Source: Alcaligenaceae bacterium
GTDB lineage: Bacteria; Pseudomonadota; Gammaproteobacteria; Burkholderiales; Burkholderiaceae
Direction: 5' to 3'
Assembly (NCBI GenBank): GCA_947372575.1
Contig: CANBUF010000063.1
Coordinates: forward strand, 1-8,602
DNA: 8,602 bases
In this document: positions 1-5,347 of the stretch, piece after piece
Numbering within the stretch: the stretch's first letter is position 1
Layout of the letters: each line of letters opens with the position of its first letter
The notes under the pieces: generated by a model
What the model saw: only the letters and a program-made list of their open reading frames with translations
Told to the model about the DNA's origin: nothing
The model's database searches: none
Program-made: the position numbers and the translations under genes

Positions 1-291
1 GTGCGAGACTATTGCCTGGCACAAAACTATCTCGCGGTCTTTGAAGCAGTCGGGGCAGAAATACTCCAGCCGGCTTGTGGAGCCTGTGCAAATTGTGGTC
101 CAGGCTCCTCAGAAACCTCAGAACAAGTCACGGTGAGCGCCATCAACCGAAATTTTCCGGGTCGCTCAGGCCCAGGTCTGGTATGGCTCGCCAGTCCGGC
201 AACTGTTGCAGCGAGCGCCATCGCTGGCTACCTCATCTCGTTTGAAGATTTGAAAACCATTCACAGCTCTTGCGACTCACTATTATTCTGA
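1..291 (+). CDS. Aconitase-superfamily dehydratase, 3-isopropylmalate dehydratase large-subunit-like (LeuC-like), C-terminal fragment
   Basis: This is the last 96 residues of a protein whose 5' end lies outside the window; the GTG at position 1 is an internal codon. Visible motifs are a cysteine cluster (CGAC at residues 26-29, a further Cys at 32) of the type that ligates the [4Fe-4S] cluster in aconitase-family enzymes, then SAINRNFPGRSG (residues 46-57) and LASPATVAASAIAGYL (63-78). These are hallmark C-terminal motifs of LeuC/homoaconitase-like large subunits, which isomerise hydroxy-acids by dehydration and rehydration. The protein ends just after the catalytic domain, so the swivel (LeuD-like) subunit must be separate. 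It is not the next gene downstream. True LeuC of leucine synthesis and an aconitase-family paralogue with another substrate cannot be told apart from this fragment. The family call is strong; the substrate is not. Confidence 0.85.
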   Translation: MRDYCLAQNYLAVFEAVGAEILQPACGACANCGPGSSETSEQVTVSAINRNFPGRSGPGLVWLASPATVAASAIAGYLISFEDLKTIHSSCDSLLF

Positions 292-370
292 CCTTTCTAC
301 AAATCATTTCCCGCCATTATTTGCAATCATCCCATCCACTACAGTGAATTACTCAAAATTGGAAGCACGT

Positions 371-1483
371 ATGAGCCAGCTTTTTTCACCCATTAAACTA
401 GGCCCTCTCACTCTCGCGAATCGCATCATCATTGCACCCATGTGCCAATACACGGCCGAGCAAGGCAAGGCCTGCGACTGGCATTTGATTCATCTCGGGC
501 AGCTCGCATTTTCGGGTGCGGGCTTACTGATTATTGAAGCCACCGCAGTCGAGGCAATTGGCCGCATCACCCATGGCTGCCTGGGTTTATATTCAGACGA
601 AACAGAAGCCGCTCTCAAAAAAGTAATTGACTCTGTTCGCAAATACTCTGACATGCCGATCATGATCCAGCTGGGTCATGCGGGTCGCAAAGCCTCAAGC
701 AACCGTCCCTGGGAAGGCGCACAGCTGCAGCTACCTGAAGACGGCGGCTGGAAAACTGTCGGGCCTTCTGCGATTCCCCATTTACCAAGTGAACCACCAC
801 CAGAGGCGCTCACACACGCCGATCTCAAGCGGATTCGCGAAGCATTTGTCGAAGCGGCCAAGCGCTCGGTAAACATTGGCTTTGAAGGCATCGAATTGCA
901 TGCGGCCCACGGTTATCTGTTGCATCAGTTTCTATCACCTGTATCGAACCAACGCACGGATGAATATGGTGGCTCTCTTGAAAACCGCATGCGCTTCCCG
1001 CTCGAAGTCCATGACGCCGTGCGTGCAGCGATCCCCTCGACAATGGCGTTGGGCATTCGTATCTCGGCGTCGGACTGGGTCGATGGTGGCTTAACTGTCG
1101 AAGAATGTGTCGAGTTTGGCAAAATTCTGCGCGCACGTGGTTGCGACTTTATCGATGTATCAAGCGGTGGTGTCTCGCCCAACCAAAAGATTGCGCTGGG
1201 TCCGCTCTATCAAGTCCATCTCGCCACGGCAATCAAACAAGGCACTGGATTACCGACCATGGCAGTCGGACTGATTACAACACCCGAAGAAGCAGAAGGA
1301 ATCGTCGAAAAAGGCGACGCCGACATGGTCGCACTGGCACGAGGCATGCTCTTTAATCCTCGCTGGCCCTGGCATGCTGCAGCAGAACTTGGCGCGAGTG
1401 TGACAGCACCACGACAATACTGGCGCTCACAGCCCCGAGGACTCAACGACCTGTTTGATGGTGCACAATCCGGTCAGCGCTAA
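371..1483 (+). CDS. NADH:flavin oxidoreductase, old yellow enzyme family (YqjM/XenA-like)
   Basis: A 370-residue FMN-dependent TIM-barrel ene-reductase that would use NAD(P)H to reduce activated C=C bonds, cytoplasmic. The N-terminus SPIKLGPLTLANRII leads to APMCQY (Cys25, Tyr27), the cysteine/tyrosine pair typical of the thermophilic-like YqjM/XenA subclass. LGHAGRKA follows, then the substrate-binding pair in HAAHGYLLHQFLSP (His177, His180, Tyr182) and NQRTDEYGGSLENR, the family signature. Near the C-terminus, LARGMLFNPRWPWHAA matches the phosphate-binding end of the barrel. The length fits XenA-type enzymes. I chose the ATG at 371 because GGAAG (361-365) sits 5 nt upstream and the family begins near this residue; an in-frame GTG at 344 would add 9 residues without a good ribosome site. 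It starts 79 bp after the LeuC-like gene on the same strand. The physiological substrate is unknown. Confidence 0.95.
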   Translation: MSQLFSPIKLGPLTLANRIIIAPMCQYTAEQGKACDWHLIHLGQLAFSGAGLLIIEATAVEAIGRITHGCLGLYSDETEAALKKVIDSVRKYSDMPIMIQLGHAGRKASSNRPWEGAQLQLPEDGGWKTVGPSAIPHLPSEPPPEALTHADLKRIREAFVEAAKRSVNIGFEGIELHAAHGYLLHQFLSPVSNQRTDEYGGSLENRMRFPLEVHDAVRAAIPSTMALGIRISASDWVDGGLTVEECVEFGKILRARGCDFIDVSSGGVSPNQKIALGPLYQVHLATAIKQGTGLPTMAVGLITTPEEAEGIVEKGDADMVALARGMLFNPRWPWHAAAELGASVTAPRQYWRSQPRGLNDLFDGAQSGQR

Positions 1484-1566
1484 TGGCTAATGATATGGAA
1501 GCGTGCATGTGACTACCGCGCGGGACTCATACCTGCCGGTGTGCACACAGAGTGAGGCAGTCTAAG
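1484..1566. other. Short non-coding gap after the flavin oxidoreductase gene
   Basis: No open reading frame is supported here. The only structure seen is a 10-bp perfect palindrome GTGTGCACAC at 1539-1548, which has no obvious partner and lies downstream of the gene, so no function is claimed. The terminator hairpin follows directly. Confidence 0.4.
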
Positions 1567-1602
1567 AAAAAGGATCCGCAGATTAACTGGTGGATCCTTT
1601 TT
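1567..1602. terminator. Bidirectional intrinsic terminator between convergent genes
   Basis: A perfect 11-bp inverted repeat: AAAAAGGATCC (1567-1577) pairs with GGATCCTTTTT (1592-1602) around a 14-nt loop. The T-run continues to 1603 on the plus strand, and the matching A-run gives U's on the minus-strand transcript. It lies 83 bp after the oxidoreductase stop and 16 bp after the yajQ stop, the expected place for a hairpin serving both convergent genes. The core pairing is GGATCC only, so the GC part is short, but the A/T extension on both sides is typical of two-way terminators. Confidence 0.85.
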
Positions 1603-1618
1603 TGCTTATATTCCGAGC

Positions 1619-2101
1619 TTAGTCTCTGAAATTATTGAATTGCAGCGGCAAATCGACGTCTGTTTTTTTGAGCAATGCGATCGCATCCTGGAGATCATCG
1701 CGTTTTTTACCGGTAATACGCAGTTTGTCACCTGTAATCTGGGTTTCGACCTTGAGCTTGGCCTCTTTGATCGCAGCAATCAATTTCTTTGAAATTGGTT
1801 GTTCGATGCCTTGTTTAATAGTAACTTTCTGGCGAGCGCCCCCCAGATTTTCCAGGGGATCAGCGACGTCAAGGCTGCGCGGATCAATCCCGCGCGCACT
1901 AAATCTGCCACGCAGGATATCGAGCATCTGCTTGAGCTGAAAGGCGCTGGAGGCCATCTGCGTCACCACATAGCCTTCGAGTTCAAACTTGGCATCCGTG
2001 CCTTTAAAGTCAAAACGGGTCGCGAGCTCACGATTCGCCTGATCCACGGCATTGGTCAACTCGTGCTTATCAACTTCGGAAACAACATCAAATGAAGGCA
2101 T
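1619..2101 (-). CDS. yajQ: YajQ family nucleotide-binding protein (UPF0234)
   Basis: A complete 160-residue protein, the normal length for the family. It has the invariant start MPSFDVVSEVD, the central RFDFKGTDA and KLITGDKLRITGKKRDDLQ-type segments (the last near residues 121-138), and the typical end DLPLQFNNFRD. YajQ proteins fold as two ferredoxin-like domains. Some members bind cyclic di-GMP or nucleic acid, and in Xanthomonas a member acts with a LysR-type regulator; whether this one does is not visible. The ATG at 2099-2101 has AGGA (on the minus strand, 2109-2112) about 7 nt upstream. It is monocistronic as far as seen: convergent with the flavin oxidoreductase across a shared terminator and divergent from the MOSC gene. 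Confidence 0.96.
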   Translation of the reverse strand: MPSFDVVSEVDKHELTNAVDQANRELATRFDFKGTDAKFELEGYVVTQMASSAFQLKQMLDILRGRFSARGIDPRSLDVADPLENLGGARQKVTIKQGIEQPISKKLIAAIKEAKLKVETQITGDKLRITGKKRDDLQDAIALLKKTDVDLPLQFNNFRD

Positions 2102-2191
2102 CTCTCAATCCTGGCAAGTAGTCAATGCTTGCATTTTAAGCGGGATTGCTCAGATTAGAATAGAGCACCCCTCGTCTCCCGGAAGTCCAAT
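2102..2191. promoter_or_regulatory. Divergent promoter region between yajQ and the MOSC gene
   Basis: This 90-bp gap must hold both start signals. On the plus strand TAGAAT (2156-2161) matches 5 of 6 positions of the -10 consensus and would start transcription near 2168, but no good -35 box lies at 16-18 nt. On the minus strand TAAAAT (plus-strand 2133-2138) also matches 5 of 6, with a weak -35. GGAAG at 2181-2185 is the ribosome site of the MOSC gene. The boxes are guesses from consensus; only the location between divergent genes is firm. Confidence 0.35.
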
Positions 2192-3052
2192 ATGACTGAT
2201 TGCACGGGTGTGATCACCCAACTATTTATTTACCCCATCAAGTCCTGCGCCGGGATAGAGCTCAGCACCTCGCGCCTTGCGCTGACGGGCCTGGAAATGG
2301 ACAGGGAATGGCTCATTGTCGACCAGCATGGCATGTTTCTGACGCAACGCCAGATCCCACACATGGTATGGATCACCCCCGCGCTATCCGAGACAGGCCT
2401 CACCCTGAGCGCCCCCAATCAGGATGACATCACCATCCCTTTTGACACCCGCGGCCTCATTCGATCGGTCAGCATCTGGCGCGATACGGTGCGAGCGGAG
2501 GATATGGGCGATGCGGTAGCGGTTTGGCTCGACACATTCCTGGCTGTACCTGGCAAACAATTCAGACTGGTTCGCTTTGCACAAAATGCCCGTCGGATTT
2601 CCTCAACCGAGTGGACGCAAGGCTTCGAGGCACCCAACATGTTCAGCGATGGCTTCGCGACACTGATTGCGACCCAGAGCGCACTTGACGAATTGAATAC
2701 CCGTCTGCGCGCCCAGGGCGACGAGCCTGTCAGTATGCAGCGCTTTCGCCCCAATATCGTGATCGAAGGGCTCGATGCCCATGCCGAAGACACATTAAAA
2801 ACCATGCGAATCCACACAATTAACGGGCTGATTGAACTCTCACTGGTCAAGCCATGTACCCGCTGCGCGATTCCTGACATTGATCCGTATACCGCCCAAT
2901 CCACGCCTGCGGTTAGTGAGGCATTGCGGTCCTACCGCGCCCTCTCCAGCATGGGCGGTGCGCTCTGCTTTGGTATGAATGCTATTGTGACAGCCGGTGC
3001 AGGCCTGACACTACATGCTGGACAGCCTTTTGATGCCGATTATGCTTTCTGA
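2192..3052 (+). CDS. MOSC domain-containing protein (YcbX/mARC-like, without ferredoxin domain)
   Basis: A 286-residue protein with an N-terminal MOSC beta-barrel domain and a C-terminal MOSC domain. The first carries LFIYPIKSCAG (residues 11-21), the signature that opens YcbX/mARC-type proteins, then MDREWLIVD. The MOSC domain carries RFRPNIVIEG (184-193) and KPCTRCAIPDIDP with Cys222 and Cys225; in the family a cysteine here ligates the molybdenum cofactor. Such proteins reduce N-hydroxylated compounds when given electrons. E. coli YcbX has an extra C-terminal [2Fe-2S] ferredoxin domain; this protein stops at the end of MOSC, so electrons would have to come from a separate partner. GGAAG (2181-2185) lies 6 nt before the ATG. 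It starts 90 bp from divergent yajQ. The substrate is unknown. Confidence 0.93.
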   Translation: MTDCTGVITQLFIYPIKSCAGIELSTSRLALTGLEMDREWLIVDQHGMFLTQRQIPHMVWITPALSETGLTLSAPNQDDITIPFDTRGLIRSVSIWRDTVRAEDMGDAVAVWLDTFLAVPGKQFRLVRFAQNARRISSTEWTQGFEAPNMFSDGFATLIATQSALDELNTRLRAQGDEPVSMQRFRPNIVIEGLDAHAEDTLKTMRIHTINGLIELSLVKPCTRCAIPDIDPYTAQSTPAVSEALRSYRALSSMGGALCFGMNAIVTAGAGLTLHAGQPFDADYAF

Positions 3053-3072
3053 ACATGTCAGGACTACAACGC

Positions 3073-3089
3073 TTGACGCGTGCTAAATT
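3073..3089 (+). promoter_or_regulatory. Candidate promoter for the DUF5993-dsbB-M23 group
   Basis: TTGACG (3073-3078) closely matches a -35 box. Two -10 options exist. CATAAA (3095-3100), 16 nt further, has proper spacing but would start the RNA inside the ribosome site. The extended form TGCTAAATT (3081-3089) would act without a -35 box and start the RNA near 3096, leaving a leader of about 19 nt. The options conflict, so only the presence of promoter-like sequence in this 62-bp gap is claimed. Confidence 0.3.
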
Positions 3090-3114
3090 CAATTCATAAA
3101 AAAGGAGCGCACCC

Positions 3115-3273
3115 ATGATCATGATGTTGCCATTTCTGACTGCAGTTCTTTCTATCTGGTTCAGCCTGCGTGGTCAGCGTACGGCGTCGATTGGCACCTG
3201 GGTTGTCACGTTCGTCATATTTCTGGCATGGATGAAATATCACATGACAGACTCCCTGAATATTTCCCTTTAA
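3115..3273 (+). CDS. Small membrane protein, DUF5993 family
   Basis: A 52-residue protein. It has an excellent ribosome site, AAGGAG at 3102-3107, 7 nt before the ATG. The translation begins MIMMLPFLTAVLSIWFSLRG, giving a hydrophobic segment at residues 4-18, a short basic loop (RGQR, 19-22), and a second hydrophobic segment at about 29-41. It ends with the conserved-looking WMKYHMTDSLNISL. The two-helix plan, size, the YH-x-TD-x-LN-x-S end and the position directly before a dsbB-type gene match the DUF5993 family as I recall it. It lies 14 nt before the dsbB start, so the two are almost certainly co-transcribed and perhaps translationally linked. Its role is unknown; an accessory subunit or partner of the oxidase is the natural guess. 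Confidence 0.85.
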   Translation: MIMMLPFLTAVLSIWFSLRGQRTASIGTWVVTFVIFLAWMKYHMTDSLNISL

Positions 3274-3287
3274 GAGAGCTCAAGCCG

Positions 3288-3860
3288 ATGAACTATCAAC
3301 ATGCACTCAAGCAGGATGCATCGCTCCTCTGGTCGTACTGGTTCAACATGATTGCACTGGTGGCCGTGTGCGGCTCACTCGTCGTGGCGTTTTACTGGCA
3401 GATTGCATTTAATGAACTGCCCTGCCCGCTTTGCCAGCTGCAACGTATGGGGTTGATTCTAGCTGGGGTAGGCTTCATGCTGAATCTGCGCTTTGGGCCC
3501 AGTGCCGTGCATTATGCGGTTATTCTTGCATCGGCAATGGGTGGAGCCGCTGCCTCGATGCGACAGGACTTATTACACATCATGCCCGGTGATCCCGGAT
3601 ATGGCACCGCGCTCTTCGGTTTGCATTTTTATACCTGGGGTTTAATTTCATTCATCGTCATGATGATTTTTTGTGCTGTGATGCTGTGCATTGACCGCAA
3701 CAACATGAAAGCCGCCGCCACGACTGCCATGGCGAGCCTGACAGCTGTCATCATCTATTTCTTTTTTGCGCTGACCGCCGCCAATGTGGTCAGCTCAGTC
3801 ATGGTGTGCAAGTTTGGTGCCTGCCCGGACAATCCTACCGAATATATCTGGAAATTCTGA
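3288..3860 (+). CDS. dsbB: Disulfide bond formation protein B family (DsbB-like) with C-terminal cysteine pair
   Basis: A 190-residue inner-membrane protein expected to pass electrons from a DsbA-type periplasmic thiol oxidase to quinone. The first helix (about 20-41) leads to PCPLCQLQR, with the redox pair Cys46/Cys49 and the arginine four residues on (Arg53) that in DsbB contacts the quinone. Helices follow at about 55-69, 73-91 and 117-135. The second periplasmic loop (about 92-116) has no cysteine, whereas E. coli DsbB carries its second redox pair there. Instead a fifth helix (about 147-172) brings the chain back to the periplasmic side, where CKFGACPDNP holds Cys174/Cys179. I chose the ATG at 3288: GAGAG (3274-3278) precedes it by 9 nt, and the start at 3228 would overlap the upstream gene and add non-hydrophobic residues. 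It lies between DUF5993 and the M23 gene. Confidence 0.9.
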   Translation: MNYQHALKQDASLLWSYWFNMIALVAVCGSLVVAFYWQIAFNELPCPLCQLQRMGLILAGVGFMLNLRFGPSAVHYAVILASAMGGAAASMRQDLLHIMPGDPGYGTALFGLHFYTWGLISFIVMMIFCAVMLCIDRNNMKAAATTAMASLTAVIIYFFFALTAANVVSSVMVCKFGACPDNPTEYIWKF

Positions 3861-3887
3861 CAAACAGATGAGCGTTCAGACATACGA

Positions 3888-4766
3888 ATGAGAATATTCC
3901 TGCTGTTCAAAAACAGTGTGACCGCGCTGCTTAAAAGTGGCTCGGTCATTTTTATGGTGTTGACCGTCTCCATTGCCGATGCAAGCGATCAATCGGCGCT
4001 GTTATCGCTGAATCACCCTGTCGCGGGTGGAGTCGCCGTGCTCGCACTCGGGCCAGTATCCAATGCCCCTCGCGTCACCTATGAACAAAAACCTGTGCTG
4101 GTCGTACCTGCCGAGCATGGCACCTGGCTTGCAATAGTTGGGATACCACTTGCCACCACGCCGGGGCCACAGCACATTGAGATTAAAAGCGACGGTCGTA
4201 CCCAAACGATGTCGTTTAACGTCCAGGGTAAGAAATATAAAGAACAACGTTTGACGATTAAAAATACGCGTCAGGTCAACCCTCTGCCCGATGATCTCAA
4301 ACGGATCAATCAAGAAATTGCTGTGCAAACCAAGGCTTATCAGACATTTAGTCCGAGGCAGCCTAGTAATGTCATATTTCCTGCACCGGTTGATGGACCG
4401 CACACCAGCTCTTTTGGCCTAAAGCGATTTTTTAATGGTGAAGCACGTGCCCCACATTCAGGCATGGACTTTGCCGTGCCAGCCGGGACACCCATCCAGA
4501 CCCCCGCCGACGGTACCGTCCTTTTGACAGGGAATTATTTTTTTAATGGCAATACGGTCTTCGTGGATCATGGACAAGGACTAATCAGTATGTTCTGTCA
4601 TCTCTCCGTGATTGGAGTCAAACCTGGTGACACACTGTCGCGCGGGGACGTGGTCGGCAAAGTAGGCGCAACAGGTCGCGTCACGGGCCCTCACCTACAC
4701 TGGAACGTCAGCTTGAATGACGCCCGGGTAGATCCGGCTATTTTTATCGGAAAATTTAAGCCCTGA
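3888..4766 (+). CDS. Secreted M23 (LytM-type) zinc metallopeptidase
   Basis: A 292-residue protein that should cleave peptidoglycan cross-bridges or stem peptides in the periplasm, or regulate such cleavage. Residues 1-32 look like a signal peptide: a basic start and a hydrophobic core near 19-30 ending in ADAS. Residues about 43-113 form a beta-rich, Ig-like segment that resembles the Peptidase_M23_N domain. The catalytic domain (about 165-290) has every key residue: HSGMD (His190, Asp194), FCHLS (His238) and GPHLHW (His269, His271). It should therefore be an active enzyme, unlike degenerate EnvC/NlpD types, and it has no coiled coil. The gene begins 27 nt after dsbB on the same strand and is probably in that operon. 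No clear Shine-Dalgarno site precedes the ATG at 3888, so the start is less certain; downstream starts would shorten the signal peptide. Confidence 0.93.
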   Translation: MRIFLLFKNSVTALLKSGSVIFMVLTVSIADASDQSALLSLNHPVAGGVAVLALGPVSNAPRVTYEQKPVLVVPAEHGTWLAIVGIPLATTPGPQHIEIKSDGRTQTMSFNVQGKKYKEQRLTIKNTRQVNPLPDDLKRINQEIAVQTKAYQTFSPRQPSNVIFPAPVDGPHTSSFGLKRFFNGEARAPHSGMDFAVPAGTPIQTPADGTVLLTGNYFFNGNTVFVDHGQGLISMFCHLSVIGVKPGDTLSRGDVVGKVGATGRVTGPHLHWNVSLNDARVDPAIFIGKFKP

Positions 4767-4786
4767 TCGTCTGAGCGTTGGCGCTT

Positions 4787-4858
4787 GCTTGAAAACCCGA
4801 TATCGCTTGGGTATCCGTTATTTCTTGGGTATCCGTTATTGCTTGAATATCCGTTATC
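4787..4858. repeat. Four tandem 18-bp repeats in a convergent intergenic region
   Basis: Four units in exact 18-bp phase: 4787-4804, 4805-4822, 4823-4840 and 4841-4858. Units 2 and 3 differ only in the first base (G/T), sharing CTTGGGTATCCGTTATT. Unit 4 is GCTTGAATATCCGTTATC, and unit 1 is GCTTGAAAACCCGATATC, three mismatches from unit 4. The array lies between the M23 stop (4766) and the stop of the convergent DUF1854 gene (4881), outside both genes. No clear hairpin-plus-T terminator is seen in this 114-bp gap. The array could be a slippage-prone minisatellite, or binding sites. Confidence 0.85.
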
Positions 4859-4880
4859 AGACCTTCGATTCCTGAGAACC

Positions 4881-5345
4881 TTAGAGGAAGCGGTCCAGGA
4901 TTTTTTTGCTATTTTTGTCTAGTGCCAGCATGTCGCGCAATAGAAAACGCAAACCATGGCTGTCTGTAATGATCAGAGTCGAGCCAACTAGCCTGCGAAT
5001 GTCTTCTTCGCCTTTAAGCACAAACTGCGTCGGTCCACGATCTGTCTCAACGGTCCAGGTGCTAGGCGTCGAAAACGTCGAGACACTCACGATTCGATGA
5101 ATTTCGGGCATGAGTTCACGGGTGGAAATTTCTTCTTGCACCAGGATACGCACGTCTTCAGGTAACTCGGCAGGGTCTTCGACCCAGAGCAATTCCTTGC
5201 CGTCCGCACTCATCAGCGCCAGACAACCATTCGGCGCATTGACCGGGAAGGCACGCACCGGGACAATCCCCTCATGTATCTGGCCATCAGGCATGGTCAT
5301 CATCAACCGGCCTGCATTGTTGCGCGACATAAGAATATCAAGCAT
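4881..5345 (-). CDS. DUF1854 family protein, associated with cyanophycin metabolism
   Basis: A complete 154-residue, probably cytoplasmic protein with no signal peptide or membrane helix. Visible segments include PVRAFPVNAPNGCLALMS (28-45), the acidic LLWVEDPAELPEDVRILVQE region and a second half resembling a short beta-rich domain (WTVETDRGPTQFVLKGEEDI). This pattern matches DUF1854; no catalytic motif is apparent. In related bacteria this family sits beside the same ABC protein and cyanophycin synthetase genes, hence the name used in public annotation. The start codon lies 2 nt after the ABC stop (TGA-CC-ATG), with AGAGAG inside the end of the ABC gene as ribosome site, so the two are translationally coupled and presumably made in matched amounts. 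It may be a regulatory or assembly partner of the ABC protein; its biochemical role is unknown. Confidence 0.88.
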   Translation of the reverse strand: MLDILMSRNNAGRLMMTMPDGQIHEGIVPVRAFPVNAPNGCLALMSADGKELLWVEDPAELPEDVRILVQEEISTRELMPEIHRIVSVSTFSTPSTWTVETDRGPTQFVLKGEEDIRRLVGSTLIITDSHGLRFLLRDMLALDKNSKKILDRFL

Positions 5346-5347
5346 GG

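Noticed and set aside
344..370. GTG start for the flavin oxidoreductase
   Set aside because: The ATG at 371 has GGAAG at good spacing and matches the usual N-terminus of the family.
2419..2904. 161-codon minus-strand open frame
   Set aside because: Fully inside the MOSC gene in antisense, low-complexity serine-rich translation, no ribosome site or family match.
3228..3287. Earlier ATG start for DsbB
   Set aside because: It overlaps the DUF5993 gene, lacks a ribosome site and adds 20 polar residues; ATG 3288 is better placed.
4002..4403. 133-codon minus-strand open frame
   Set aside because: Antisense to the M23 peptidase N-terminal half; no recognisable protein features.
4787..4858. CRISPR-like array
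   Set aside because: The 18-bp units are directly adjacent with no unique spacers and no cas genes are present; these are plain tandem repeats.
4861..4886. Hairpin TTCCT/AGGAA as terminator of the M23 or DUF1854 gene
   Set aside because: Only five weak base pairs, no T-run after it, and it overlaps the DUF1854 stop codon.
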